Source of the DNA: an uncultured Thermosynechococcus sp.
GTDB taxonomy: Bacteria > Cyanobacteriota > Cyanobacteriia > Thermosynechococcales > Thermosynechococcaceae
Direction of reading: 5' to 3'
Assembly: GCF_938074695.1 (NCBI RefSeq)
Contig: NZ_CALJEM010000029.1
Location: forward strand, 1-58,819
Length of the DNA: 58,819 nucleotides
This document shows, piece after piece, positions 1 to 8,121 of the stretch (position 1 is its first letter; every line of letters begins with the position of its first letter). A program made the position numbers and the translations under genes. Below the pieces are notes generated by a model. The model was not told where the DNA came from and searched no databases. It saw only the letters and a program-made list of their open reading frames with translations.

Positions 1-927
1 AGCATCCACAACGGAGTGGTTGAAGTTGAACCCGTTGAGGTTGAAGGCCATGGTGCTGATCCCCAGTGCGGTGAACCAGATACCGATCACAGGCCAAGCG
101 GCGAGGAAGAAGTGCAGCGAGCGGCTGTTGTTGAAGCTGGCATATTGGAAGATCAAGCGACCGAAGTAACCGTGGGCCGCCACGATGTTGTAGGTCTCTT
201 CTTCCTGACCAAACTTGTAGCCGTAGTTGGCAGACTCGGTTTCGGTGGTTTCACGGATCAAGCTAGAAGTCACGAGAGAACCGTGCATGGCGCAGAACAG
301 CGCACCCCCGAAGACACCGGCCACACCCAGTTGGTGGAAGGGGTGCATGAGAATGTTGTGCTCCGCTTGGAACACAAGCATGAAGTTGAAGGTACCGGAG
401 ATACCAAGGGGCATGCCATCGGAGAAGCTGCCTTGACCGATGGGGTAGATCAAGAACACAGCGGTAGCAGCAGCCACAGGAGCGGAGTAGGCCACGCAAA
501 TCCAAGGCCGCATGCCAAGGCGGTAGCTGAGTTCCCACTCACGACCCATGTAGCAGAAGACACCGATCAAGAAGTGGAAGATGATCAGTTGGTAAGGGCC
601 ACCGTTGTAGAGCCACTCATCGAGGGAAGCCGCTTCCCAAATGGGGTAGAAGTGCAAGCCAATGGCGTTGCTGGAGGGGACAACCGCACCGGTGATGATG
701 TTGTTGCCGTAGAGCAAGGAGCCAGAAACCGGCTCACGGATGCCATCAATGTCCACAGGGGGAGCAGCGATGAAGGCGATCACAAAGCAGATGGTTGCGG
801 CTAACAGGGTAGGGATCATGATTACACCAAACCAGCCCACATAGAGGCGGTTATCGGTGCTGGTTACCCAGTTACAAAACCGCTCCCACAAATTCGCGCT
901 TTCGCGACGTTGGAGAGTCGTAGTCAT
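1..927 (-). CDS. psbA: Photosystem II reaction centre protein D1, PsbA3-like (3' end outside window)
   Basis: Core subunit of photosystem II in the thylakoid membrane; it binds P680, pheophytin, QB and much of the Mn4CaO5 cluster. Translation from the ATG at 927 starts [17 protein letters not shown] and runs 309 codons to the window edge, so about 50 of the usual 360 residues are missing. TyrZ (Tyr161), Asp170, Glu189 and His190 are present. Residue 130 is Glu (codon 538-540), 144 is Cys, 153 is Ala and 173 is Pro. In Thermosynechococcus this pattern marks the high-light copy PsbA3 rather than PsbA1 (Gln130) or PsbA2 (Pro144, Met173). The leader carries a strong hairpin (971-999). The identity as D1 is certain; the PsbA3 label is from remembered variant positions. 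Confidence 0.97.
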   Translation of the reverse strand, partial: MTTTLQRRESANLWERFCNWVTSTDNRLYVGWFGVIMIPTLLAATICFVIAFIAAPPVDIDGIREPVSGSLLYGNNIITGAVVPSSNAIGLHFYPIWEAASLDEWLYNGGPYQLIIFHFLIGVFCYMGREWELSYRLGMRPWICVAYSAPVAAATAVFLIYPIGQGSFSDGMPLGISGTFNFMLVFQAEHNILMHPFHQLGVAGVFGGALFCAMHGSLVTSSLIRETTETESANYGYKFGQEEETYNIVAAHGYFGRLIFQYASFNNSRSLHFFLAAWPVIGIWFTALGISTMAFNLNGFNFNHSVVDA

Positions 928-970
928 AGGCGTGATAAGTCCAGATATATCTTTTCTTTCCATTTACAAA

Positions 971-999
971 CCCTTGAAAGCAGTTGCAAACTGCAAGGG
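971..999 (-). promoter_or_regulatory. Hairpin in the psbA upstream/leader region
   Basis: On the minus strand the bases read CCCTT, GCAGTT, loop TGC, AACTGC, TTTC, AAGGG. The two arms pair over 11 bp with one 4-nt bulge and a 3-nt loop. The element ends 44 nt before the psbA start codon, so it probably lies in the 5' UTR or straddles the transcription start. It could be an mRNA stability or translation element, or a protein-binding inverted repeat. The structure is visible in the sequence; the role is inference. Confidence 0.5.
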
Positions 1000-1195
1000 C
1001 TTAAGCATTAAGTTAATATTTGCCCTAAGGGATTGGGGAAGGTCTAAATTATTGTTAGTAAAGCTAAATAGGTAGTTATGTTTATTTATTTTTCTTGATG
1101 TTTTTATCTCCATTCATTGCCGGCGATCGCCCCCCTGAGGGCAAGCTCAAGGGTTAAGATATATTAAGCAACCGTGTTTAGGGCAGAGCTTTCCC

Positions 1196-2383
1196 ATGCG
1201 TGTAATTTTAATGACTGGCAAAGGTGGCGTTGGTAAAACTTCAGTGGCAGCAGCAACGGGGTTACGCTGTGCAGAATTGGGGTATAAAACGCTGGTCCTG
1301 AGCACGGATCCTGCCCACTCCCTTGCCGATAGTTTTGACCTCGAATTGGGGCATGTCCCTGTTCCCGTCGCCAAAAATCTTTGGGGGGCAGAACTGGATG
1401 CCCTGATGGAGTTGGAAGACAACTGGGGAGCTGTCAAGCGCTACATTACCCAAGTCTTACAGGCCCGCGGCTTAGAAGGGGTTCAAGCTGAGGAATTGGC
1501 AATCTTACCGGGGATGGATGAGATCTTTGCCCTTGTGCGCATGAAACGCCACTATGACGAAGGCCTGTACGATGTTCTTATCATTGACTCTGCCCCCACC
1601 GGCACGGCATTGCGGTTGTTGAGTCTACCGGAAGTGAGCGGTTGGTATATGCGCCGCTTCTATAAGCCGTTGCAGCGGATGTCCATGGCCCTACGCCCCA
1701 TTGTGGAGCCAATTTTCAAACCCTTGGCGGGGTTTTCTTTGCCCGATCAAGAGGTGATGGATGCGCCCTATGAATTTTATGAGCAGATTGAAGCCCTGGA
1801 AAAAGTCCTCACCGACAACACCCAAACTTCTGTGCGCTTGGTAACCAATCCCGAAAAGATGGTGATCAAGGAATCCCTGCGCGCCCATGCCTATCTCAGC
1901 CTCTACAATGTGGCCACGGATTTAGTGGTGGCCAACCGCATTCTCCCCGAGACTGTTCATGATCCTTTCTTTACCCGCTGGAGAGAAACCCAGCAACGGT
2001 ATCGGCAAGAGATTCACGATAATTTTCGTCCCCTCCCCGTTAAGGAAGTGCCTCTCTTTGCGGAGGAACTCTGTGGTTTAGCGGCACTGCATCGCCTCAA
2101 GGAAACCCTCTATGCCGATGAGGATCCGGCTCAAGTTTATTACCAAGAGCAAACGATTCGGGTAGTGCCCAGGGATGGCCAGTACAGCCTTGAACTCTAT
2201 TTACCGGGGGTGCCCAAGGAAAAAATTGAACTCAATAAAACTGCTGATGAGTTGAACATTCGCATTGGCAACCATCGTCGCAATATGGTGCTGCCCCAAG
2301 GCTTGGCGGCACTGCAACCGGTAGGCGCGAAAATGGAGGCGGACTATCTAAAAATCCGTTTTGCCAGCGTCACCAATAGTTAA
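1196..2383 (+). CDS. Get3d-type ArsA/Get3 family ATPase with C-terminal alpha-crystallin-like domain
   Basis: A 395-aa SIMIBI-class P-loop ATPase. The deviant Walker A GKGGVGKT is at residues 8-15 and the switch motif STDPAHS at 36-42. After the ATPase body, residues about 310-392 form a beta-rich segment ([18 protein letters not shown]-like pattern) typical of an Hsp20/alpha-crystallin fold. ATPase plus crystallin domain is the architecture of Get3d, the Get3 paralogue of cyanobacteria and chloroplasts. Get3 proteins chaperone hydrophobic clients such as tail-anchored proteins; the Get3d client is not established to my knowledge. The gene diverges from psbA across 268 bp and is followed 8 bp later by an ABC ATPase. 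Arsenite transport is unlikely because no arsB or arsenic genes are nearby. Confidence 0.88.
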   Translation: MRVILMTGKGGVGKTSVAAATGLRCAELGYKTLVLSTDPAHSLADSFDLELGHVPVPVAKNLWGAELDALMELEDNWGAVKRYITQVLQARGLEGVQAEELAILPGMDEIFALVRMKRHYDEGLYDVLIIDSAPTGTALRLLSLPEVSGWYMRRFYKPLQRMSMALRPIVEPIFKPLAGFSLPDQEVMDAPYEFYEQIEALEKVLTDNTQTSVRLVTNPEKMVIKESLRAHAYLSLYNVATDLVVANRILPETVHDPFFTRWRETQQRYRQEIHDNFRPLPVKEVPLFAEELCGLAALHRLKETLYADEDPAQVYYQEQTIRVVPRDGQYSLELYLPGVPKEKIELNKTADELNIRIGNHRRNMVLPQGLAALQPVGAKMEADYLKIRFASVTNS

Positions 2384-2391
2384 CAACAAGT

Positions 2392-3096
2392 ATGATGAGA
2401 TTTTCCTGTGTGACCTCAACTGAGCTGGCGATCGCCACTACAAACCTAACCAAGGTTTATCATTCTGGCCATCAGGAGACATCGGTTCTTCAGGGAATTA
2501 ACCTGAAAATCGAGCGCGGCCATATCCATCTGCTGATGGAACCTTCGGGGTCGGGTAAAACCACACTACTCTCGATTTTAGCCGGCATTCTTGCCCCTAC
2601 CAGTGGTCAAGTGGTTGTCTTAGGCGAAGAGATTACCCGACTCTCGAAGGCCGCACTGGCAAAGTTTCGTCTGCAAAATATTGGCTTTATCTTTCAGAGC
2701 TTTAATCTTTTCCCCGCCTTGACAGCATTGGAGAATGTCGAAATTGCTCTCAATCTCAAGGGCATTAAAGGTAAAAAAGCAAAGGAACAGGCGGCAGCTC
2801 TTTTAGCGGCAGTTGGTTTAGGCGATCGCCTCGACTTTGTGCCCGCCCACCTCTCTGGGGGGCAGAAACAACGGGTTGCCATTGCCCGTGCCCTCGCGGG
2901 TGAACCGAAAATTATTTTTGCCGATGAACCCACTGCTTCCCTCGATTCTCAAAACGGCCAACAGGTGATTACTATTCTCAAAAAGCTGGCAAAGCAAAAT
3001 GGCTGCACCGTCATGATTGTGACCCACGATCCACGAATTATGGCCATTGCCGATCGCATCACCAAGATCGAGGATGGCAAGCTCAGCGAGGGCTAA
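2392..3096 (+). CDS. ABC transporter ATP-binding protein (DevA/LolD-like) with altered Walker A
   Basis: A 234-aa nucleotide-binding subunit of the MacB/LolD/DevA exporter class. Q-loop Gln102, signature LSGGQ (154-158), Walker B with ADEP (174-180) and H-loop His212 are intact. Walker A reads EPSGSGKT (50-57), where the first residue is normally Gly; the codon is GAA, one base from GGA. Lys56 and Thr57 are kept, so ATP may still bind. No permease or membrane-fusion partner lies next to it, so the partner must be elsewhere. It starts 8 bp after the Get3d gene and is probably cotranscribed. The first ATG pair at 2392 is used here; a GTG a few codons downstream is also possible. Confidence 0.85.
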   Translation: MMRFSCVTSTELAIATTNLTKVYHSGHQETSVLQGINLKIERGHIHLLMEPSGSGKTTLLSILAGILAPTSGQVVVLGEEITRLSKAALAKFRLQNIGFIFQSFNLFPALTALENVEIALNLKGIKGKKAKEQAAALLAAVGLGDRLDFVPAHLSGGQKQRVAIARALAGEPKIIFADEPTASLDSQNGQQVITILKKLAKQNGCTVMIVTHDPRIMAIADRITKIEDGKLSEG

Positions 3097-3386
3097 CTCT
3101 GCTCACCCTGCACCCAGCATTCCCAGAGGAGTTGCAGTGTCAGTGCCACTAGACCTAGCGCAATAATGCTAAAGACACCCGTTGCCAAGGTACATAGACC
3201 CACCACGAGGGTGCGCACAGCCACTGCCAAGCTATAGACCAGTTGATTGTGGTAGCTCACCGCGTGGGTAGCAAAGACATAGGCGATCGCCCCTGTGAGC
3301 CGATGTAGAAGAATTCCAAGTGTGCCAGCAATTAGCGCACCGGTTAAACAGCGCAATGGATTGGTTTGCGGGGGGAGAACCGTCAT
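3093..3386 (-). CDS. DUF3082-like small membrane protein
   Basis: About 97 aa with two or three hydrophobic segments: a TGALIAGTLGILL helix, an AVRTLVVGLCTLATGVF helix and a C-terminal IIALGLVALTLQLLW helix. It matches the pattern of the cyanobacterial DUF3082 family, of unknown function. It sits directly downstream of purD on the same strand. A GTG at 3395 overlaps the purD stop by one base (TAGTG) and would add three residues; the ATG at 3386 is taken as the start. Its 3' end overlaps the convergent ABC ATPase gene by 4 bp. Confidence 0.7.
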   Translation of the reverse strand: MTVLPPQTNPLRCLTGALIAGTLGILLHRLTGAIAYVFATHAVSYHNQLVYSLAVAVRTLVVGLCTLATGVFSIIALGLVALTLQLLWECWVQGEQS

Positions 3387-3394
3387 GGAAAGCA

Positions 3395-4687
3395 CTAACC
3401 TTTATGAGCCGATGATTCCAGAATACGGTAGCCAATGTCACGACGATAGTAGCAATCGGCAAATTGAATGGCTTTCACGCCGGCATAGGCTTTGGCTTGA
3501 GCAGTGGCAAAATCAGGAGCCAAGGCGGTGATATTCAGTACGCGCCCCCCATTGGTGTACCACTGCCCGTCTTGCCAGTGCGTTCCCGCATGGAAAACGA
3601 GTACCCCTTGGGCGATTGCGTCGGGAATCCCCTGAATCACATCCCCTTTACGGTAACTCCCCGGATACCCCCCCGCCGCCATTACGACCGATAGCGCCAC
3701 TTCATGGCGCCATTGCAACGCTCCCAAACGAGCCAACCGCCCCTCGACACAGGCCAAGAGCACCTCAATCAGGGGGGTCTCCAAAAGGGGCAGCACCACT
3801 TGGGTTTCCGGATCGCCAAAGCGACAGTTAAATTCCACCACGTAGGGATCGCCTGCAGGCGTGATCATCAGACCGGCATAGAGTACCCCACAGTAGTGAA
3901 TCCCCCGCTCCTGTAAGGCTCTGAGGGTAGGTTCGAGAATTGTTTTTTGAATCCGTTCCATCAATTCTGACGTTACCCAAGGAACTGGGGCATACGCTCC
4001 CATTCCCCCAGTATTTGGACCGGTATCCCCTTCGCCAACGCGCTTGTGGTCTTGGGCAGGCAAGAGCGGCACAATTGTTTGACCATCCGTAACGGCGAGT
4101 ACCGAGACCTCCTGCCCCTCCAGTACCGATTCAATGACCACCCGTTGACCGGCGGCGCCAAATTCACCCCCAAAAATCCGCTCTAGGGCAGCAATTGCCT
4201 CTGCTACTGTGGCTGCAACTGTTACCCCTTTACCCGCCGCTAGACCATCCGCCTTAATGACAATGGGTGCCCCTTGGGTTTGAACGTAGCGAGAAGCTGC
4301 TTCATAATTCTCAAACACAGCCGCCTTGGCTGTAGGAATCTCAGCCGACTCCATCAGCGCCTTTGCCCAGGCTTTACTGGCTTCAATCTGTGCCCCTGCT
4401 TGGGTTGGGCCAAAGACGGGAATGTCTAGCGTTTGGAGGTAATCGGCCAAACCCGCAGCAAGGGGTGCTTCTGGCCCAACAACCACTAAATCAACGTGAT
4501 TCTCTTTGGCAAAGTCCCCAATGCCGGTGAGGTCGGTGGCTGCAATGGCAACATTTTCACACCGCTCTAGGCAAGCTGTTCCGCCATTACCGGGGAGACA
4601 ATAGACTTGGCTCACCTGGGGAGAATCCAGTAATTTCCAAGCGATCGCGTGCTCCCGACCACCACTGCCAATGACAACGACCTTCAC
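3395..4687 (-). CDS. purD: Phosphoribosylamine-glycine ligase (GAR synthetase)
   Basis: Second step of de novo purine synthesis: joins glycine to 5-phosphoribosylamine with ATP, in the cytosol. The 430-aa product has the full PurD layout: N-terminal Rossmann-like domain opening MKVVVIGSGGREHA, ATP-grasp domain with IVIKADGLAAGKGV, the GPNTGGMGAY signature and the NCRFGDPETQ metal/ATP motif near residue 285. Length is normal. Other purine genes in the window (purB, guaA) are not adjacent. The DUF3082 gene follows on the same strand with essentially no gap. Confidence 0.96.
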   Translation of the reverse strand: MKVVVIGSGGREHAIAWKLLDSPQVSQVYCLPGNGGTACLERCENVAIAATDLTGIGDFAKENHVDLVVVGPEAPLAAGLADYLQTLDIPVFGPTQAGAQIEASKAWAKALMESAEIPTAKAAVFENYEAASRYVQTQGAPIVIKADGLAAGKGVTVAATVAEAIAALERIFGGEFGAAGQRVVIESVLEGQEVSVLAVTDGQTIVPLLPAQDHKRVGEGDTGPNTGGMGAYAPVPWVTSELMERIQKTILEPTLRALQERGIHYCGVLYAGLMITPAGDPYVVEFNCRFGDPETQVVLPLLETPLIEVLLACVEGRLARLGALQWRHEVALSVVMAAGGYPGSYRKGDVIQGIPDAIAQGVLVFHAGTHWQDGQWYTNGGRVLNITALAPDFATAQAKAYAGVKAIQFADCYYRRDIGYRILESSAHKG

Positions 4688-4800
4688 AGATGCGCTCCAA
4701 AAAGATAGGCGATCATTTTTGAAATCAATCTTCAGGAGCTTATCAAGTTTACCGGTTAAGTAGCAATGGTCTCTCCAAAGGCAACGAGAAACGACAGGCG

Positions 4801-4808
4801 GCGATCGC
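4801..4808. repeat. HIP1 palindrome GCGATCGC (example of dozens)
   Basis: The octamer GCGATCGC and its seven-base variants occur dozens of times across the window, inside and between genes. Further examples are at 10706-10713, 15892-15898 and 36579-36585. HIP1 is over-represented in many cyanobacterial genomes and may be linked to methylation or recombination. One position is listed here to represent the family. Confidence 0.85.
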
Positions 4809-4831
4809 CTGGCAAGACATGAGTTCCCTAG

Positions 4832-4859
4832 TTGACAGGGCCATGATTTTCCTGATACT
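4832..4859 (+). promoter_or_regulatory. Sigma-70-type promoter of tRNA-Asp
   Basis: A perfect -35 TTGACA (4832-4837) is followed after 16 nt by GATACT (4854-4859), a good -10. The predicted start would be about 12-15 nt before the mature tRNA end at 4880, a sensible distance for a tRNA gene. This is the clearest promoter by eye in the window. Confidence 0.7.
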
Positions 4860-4879
4860 CTAAGGATCGGTCAAAAATT

Positions 4880-4953
4880 GGGACTGTAGTTCAATCGGTT
4901 AGAGCACCGCCCTGTCACGGCGGAAGTTGCGGGTTCGAGCCCCGTCAGTCCCG
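4880..4953 (+). tRNA. tRNA-Asp (GTC)
   Basis: A 74-nt cloverleaf. The acceptor arm GGGACTG pairs with CAGTCCC, followed by discriminator G. The anticodon stem CCGCC/GGCGG encloses CTGTCAC, giving anticodon GTC. The T arm has GGGTTCGAGCCCC. No CCA is encoded. A strong promoter precedes it. Confidence 0.97.
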
Positions 4954-4960
4954 CTAATCC

Positions 4961-5539
4961 TTAACGCTGGGCTTGGCTGCCGTACATCGCCTGGAGAACC
5001 ACGGCCGGATTGACGAGTTGCCCTCGGTGGCGGAGCGTCCAGTGAAGATGAGGCCCTGTAGTGCGCCCTGTCATGCCCACGCGACCAATACGCGCCCCTG
5101 TAGGCACCCGCTGCCCCTCCAGGATCACAATGCCGCCAGCCCGATCAACCATAGCTCGTCCTTGGGGGGTCTGCTCAACCCGCCCCATCATGTGGCAGTA
5201 AACGTGTTCCCAAGCTCCCGATTGAATCCGTACCAGTGTGCCACAGGCGGTGTGATCGGAAACTTCAATCACCTGACCGGCCCACCAATTGCGGATGTAG
5301 CTCCCCTGGGGGGCGGCAAAATCAAGGCCGTTGTGAAATTCAGTTGTAGGTTCGCCCGTGGGCGATCGCCGGTAGCCAAAGGGAGAAGTATAGCCCTGAA
5401 AATTTTCCACAGGAAACGAAGCGTCGCTCCAGCGAAGCGTCCTTGCACCTGTGTTTTGGGAGGGTTGACTCAGTTGGGGAATGGCGACTGTGCTACCGCA
5501 GGCGATCGCCAGTGCCAGACTGATGCGCTGCCAATGCAT
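4961..5539 (-). CDS. M23 family metallopeptidase (LytM-type), exported
   Basis: Predicted zinc endopeptidase of the M23/lysostaphin family acting on peptidoglycan cross-links. The ATG at 5539 follows a GAGGAG ribosome site and gives 192 aa starting with a signal peptide (MHWQRISLALAIACGS). The M23 motifs are present: FHNGLDFA with the zinc His and Asp, and HLHW near the C-terminus. There is no LysM or coiled-coil domain, so it is a minimal secreted enzyme. It ends 7 bp from tRNA-Asp on the opposite strand. A longer reading frame upstream of 5539 exists but lacks a ribosome site and would hide the signal peptide. Confidence 0.88.
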   Translation of the reverse strand: MHWQRISLALAIACGSTVAIPQLSQPSQNTGARTLRWSDASFPVENFQGYTSPFGYRRSPTGEPTTEFHNGLDFAAPQGSYIRNWWAGQVIEVSDHTACGTLVRIQSGAWEHVYCHMMGRVEQTPQGRAMVDRAGGIVILEGQRVPTGARIGRVGMTGRTTGPHLHWTLRHRGQLVNPAVVLQAMYGSQAQR

Positions 5540-5645
5540 ATCCAACTCCTCACATCTTTTTTGCCTACGGCCTTCGACCGTTATTGAGATACACCGTTCC
5601 CTATTGTAAGGACGTAGGATATTTTCAGGTGATAAGAAAATCCAG

Positions 5646-5909
5646 ATGGCTGCTAACAACCCCAAGGAACAGGCTGAAGTGACTCAACCTACCCTACGCG
5701 ATCGCCTCCAAGCCGAAGCAAAAGCACCCTACCGAGGACTACGGCGTGTTTTTTATGCTGTTTTTGCTGCTTCCGGCCTCATGGGTGCCTTTATCCTTGG
5801 CCTCAAGGGATTGGCGGGCACCGCAGGTGACGATTTGGCGCAGAATCTGGCGTTGCAAATTGGGGTGGTTGTCCTGATGATTACCCTCTGGCGTTGGGAT
5901 CGCGGCTAA
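5646..5909 (+). CDS. DUF3493-like small membrane protein
   Basis: An 87-aa protein with a charged N-terminus (LRDRLQAEAKAPYRGLRR) and two predicted membrane helices (VFYAVFAASGLMGAFILGL and LALQIGVVVLMITLW). This matches the DUF3493 family found in cyanobacteria and plastids; a link to thylakoid complex assembly has been proposed for plant relatives, which I treat only as a hint. It diverges from the M23 gene across about 106 bp and converges with prmC, overlapping its end by 4 bp. Confidence 0.75.
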   Translation: MAANNPKEQAEVTQPTLRDRLQAEAKAPYRGLRRVFYAVFAASGLMGAFILGLKGLAGTAGDDLAQNLALQIGVVVLMITLWRWDRG

Positions 5910-6781
5910 ATTCGTTGCGCAAGCAAAAAGCGATCGTGGCCACTGAGATCCCTAAGGATCTCCACCCGTTCATAGGCTTGGGTTGCCATTGCCAGCGCCG
6001 CCACCGCCGCCCCTTGGGTCGCCATTAATTCGATAAAGAGCCAGCCCTGGGGCTGAAGATATTTTGGCGCCGTCTGCACAATCTGGCGAATTGCCTGCAG
6101 GCCATCCGCACCCCCATCGAGGGCCAAGCGGGGTTCGTGGTACTGCACTTCGGGCTGGAGAGTGGCCACAAGGCCGGTGGGAATATAGGGGGGATTACTG
6201 ACAATGCCCTGTACCTGTCCTTGAAGATGCGCTATGGGGGCAAACCAATTCCCAACGTAGCACTGTACGCGATCGCCCAAACGGTGCTTTTCAATATTGA
6301 GGTGCGCTATCTCTAGGGCTTCAGGACTGCAATCCACAGCATGCACAAAAGCGGCAGGAAATAACCGCGCCAAGCCGATGGCGATCGCCCCACTACCCGT
6401 GCCCAAATCCAGCCAATGACCCTGTTGTTGCCCAGGGGGCACCGTTGCCGCCACCACTTCTAGTAACTCCTCCGTTTCTGGCCGTGGAATCAGCACACCG
6501 GGGGCAACAACTAATTCCAGATCGTGCCAGTGAACCGTACCAATCAGATATTGTAGGGGGACTCGCTCTTGCCAGCGGCGTTGCCAACGCTCTTGGAGTT
6601 CTGCAAGGGAAAGTTTTAGGCAAATCTGGGATGGGAATCGGCGCAATGTGAGTTCAAGGGGACTCAGTGCGGTGAAGGCACCGAGAAATTGTTTTAACTC
6701 CCGTAGGCCACTCTCGCGCTCAGGGGCAGGAATGATTCCCTGTGCCCAGTGCCACCATGCTTGGAGTGCCTCACCACTCAC
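5906..6781 (-). CDS. prmC: Peptide chain release factor N5-glutamine methyltransferase
   Basis: Methylates the Gln of the GGQ motif in release factors RF1/RF2 with S-adenosylmethionine. The product (291 aa from the GTG at 6781) has the PrmC N-terminal helical domain, the VLIPRPETEELLE segment, the SAM-binding LDLGTGSGAIAIGLA motif and the catalytic NPPY motif (SNPPYIP). Upstream codons remain open to 6907 but would overlap the divergent coiled-coil gene, so the GTG is preferred. Length is normal for the family. Confidence 0.93.
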   Translation of the reverse strand: MSGEALQAWWHWAQGIIPAPERESGLRELKQFLGAFTALSPLELTLRRFPSQICLKLSLAELQERWQRRWQERVPLQYLIGTVHWHDLELVVAPGVLIPRPETEELLEVVAATVPPGQQQGHWLDLGTGSGAIAIGLARLFPAAFVHAVDCSPEALEIAHLNIEKHRLGDRVQCYVGNWFAPIAHLQGQVQGIVSNPPYIPTGLVATLQPEVQYHEPRLALDGGADGLQAIRQIVQTAPKYLQPQGWLFIELMATQGAAVAALAMATQAYERVEILRDLSGHDRFLLAQRI

Positions 6782-6859
6782 GCATATATCTTGACCCTTG
6801 TTTTCTGAGAATACTCGTATCAAAATAGCCCTAGAATTCCTAGCTGTGCCTTCTCCACT

Positions 6860-7210
6860 GTGGCAGATTTTCAGGAACAGCTTCAACGTCTGCAAGAGCA
6901 ACTGCAACGGGCACAGGCGCGAGCGAATGAACTGCCGCCCTTGGTTCCTGAACCGCCGCCGCCTGTGGAGACCGCAGCGCCGCCAGAGCTGGATGAACGG
7001 GCACGCATTGAAGCCCGTGTGCGCAGCGAAACCTCAGTTGCAGAACTTCAGGCTCAATTGATTGAGGCTCTCCTAGAGAATGCACGGCTGCGGCGCGCCC
7101 TCGAAGAAGAACGCCAGAACCATGCCCGTACCCGGGAGGGACTCATTACGGCCTTGGGGGATGCTTTGGAGGCCCTCAGACAGCGGCGGCGATCGCCCAA
7201 ATCACCCTAG
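6860..7210 (+). CDS. Hypothetical coiled-coil protein
   Basis: A 116-aa protein with no family I recognise. Residues 3-23 (FQEQLQRLQEQLQRAQARA) form a heptad-like helix, 24-44 are Pro-rich (PPLVPEPPPPVE) and 45-110 form a second long charged helix (ARIEARVRSETSVAELQAQL and on). It starts at a GTG and diverges from prmC, with only 78 bp between the starts. The end overlaps the convergent DMT transporter gene by 4 bp. Codon use resembles the neighbours, so I think it is real. Confidence 0.65.
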   Translation: MADFQEQLQRLQEQLQRAQARANELPPLVPEPPPPVETAAPPELDERARIEARVRSETSVAELQAQLIEALLENARLRRALEEERQNHARTREGLITALGDALEALRQRRRSPKSP

Positions 7211-8121
7211 GCACTGGGCCACAGTGCCACGCTTAGACCCACGAGCACAAGACTCCCCCCTGTGATCACCGCAGTTGTCGGCACCTCGCCAAAGAGCAGG
7301 AAAGCAAAGAGACTCGCAGCAAGGGGTTCAGCCAACACCAGCAGGGTAACCCCTGTGGGAGAGAGCCAACGCACCCCCCAATTGAGACTGGTGTGCCCCA
7401 CCAACTGGGGAAGCAACGCCAATAGGAGAATGGCAGCATAGAGCTTCGGTGGCCAACCCGTGTAGCCCAGCCCAAGGAGGGGCGGTAGGGGTAGGAGAAC
7501 CAATGCGGCAGTGGCATAGGCAATAAAGGCGTAGTGGTGAATCGAAAGACCCGCTTTTTGAGCCGCTTGACCACAAATAAAGTAGGCACTGACCGCCCAC
7601 GCCGCAGCGATCGCTAAGGTATTTCCCAACAGCGGTTGCGTGGCCACCCCACTCCTCAGCTCCCCCGTTCCAATCAGGACACTTCCCCCAAGGGCGATCG
7701 CCATGCCTAGCCAAGTACGGGGCTTGAGGGATTGTTGCTGCCAAAGGTAACCCACAAGGGCTGACCAGATCGGGGTGGTGGTCACCAATGTCGTCGAGGC
7801 TGCCACCGAGGTGTAATTCAGGGAGGTAAACCAGAGACTAAAGTGCGCCGCTAGGGCAACCCCAGCAGCCACTGCCCAGCGCAGATTTTGTCGGGTCACC
7901 TCTGGCCATGGCCAAGTGCACAGTTGCGGTACCAAAAAGAGGGCAGCTAAACTCAGCCGACCACTGGCTAGGAAAATGCTCAATCCCACGGTTGTTCCCA
8001 GGGAATGGTTGGGTAAACCAGCAACTCCCCAGCGCACTAGCACAGCCGCCGTGGAAACCGCCAGGACACCCACCCCGAGCACAAAGGCGATTTGCCAAGG
8101 GGACGGTCTATTTGCCGACAT
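7207..8121 (-). CDS. EamA/DMT superfamily transporter
   Basis: About 304 aa with ten hydrophobic segments arranged as two EamA repeats, the drug/metabolite transporter fold. Typical helices include IAFVLGVGVLAVSTAAVLVRW and the C-terminal GGSLVLVGLSVAL. The substrate cannot be read from sequence. The ATG at 8121 lies inside the 3' end of lysC (14-bp overlap), so the two are probably cotranscribed; an amino-acid exporter would fit that context, but this is inference. Confidence 0.83.
   Translation of the reverse strand: MSANRPSPWQIAFVLGVGVLAVSTAAVLVRWGVAGLPNHSLGTTVGLSIFLASGRLSLAALFLVPQLCTWPWPEVTRQNLRWAVAAGVALAAHFSLWFTSLNYTSVAASTTLVTTTPIWSALVGYLWQQQSLKPRTWLGMAIALGGSVLIGTGELRSGVATQPLLGNTLAIAAAWAVSAYFICGQAAQKAGLSIHHYAFIAYATAALVLLPLPPLLGLGYTGWPPKLYAAILLLALLPQLVGHTSLNWGVRWLSPTGVTLLVLAEPLAASLFAFLLFGEVPTTAVITGGSLVLVGLSVALWPSA

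Noticed and set aside
16-804. 262-codon open frame on the plus strand, antisense to psbA
   Set aside because: The minus strand encodes unmistakable D1 over the same bases; the plus frame has no family resemblance and is a codon-bias shadow.
1196-2383. Arsenite pump ATPase ArsA
   Set aside because: The C-terminal crystallin-like domain and lack of any ars gene nearby favour Get3d over arsenic resistance.
4973-5587. 204-codon plus-strand frame
   Set aside because: It is antisense to the M23 peptidase with its signal peptide and zinc motifs, and its translation looks random.
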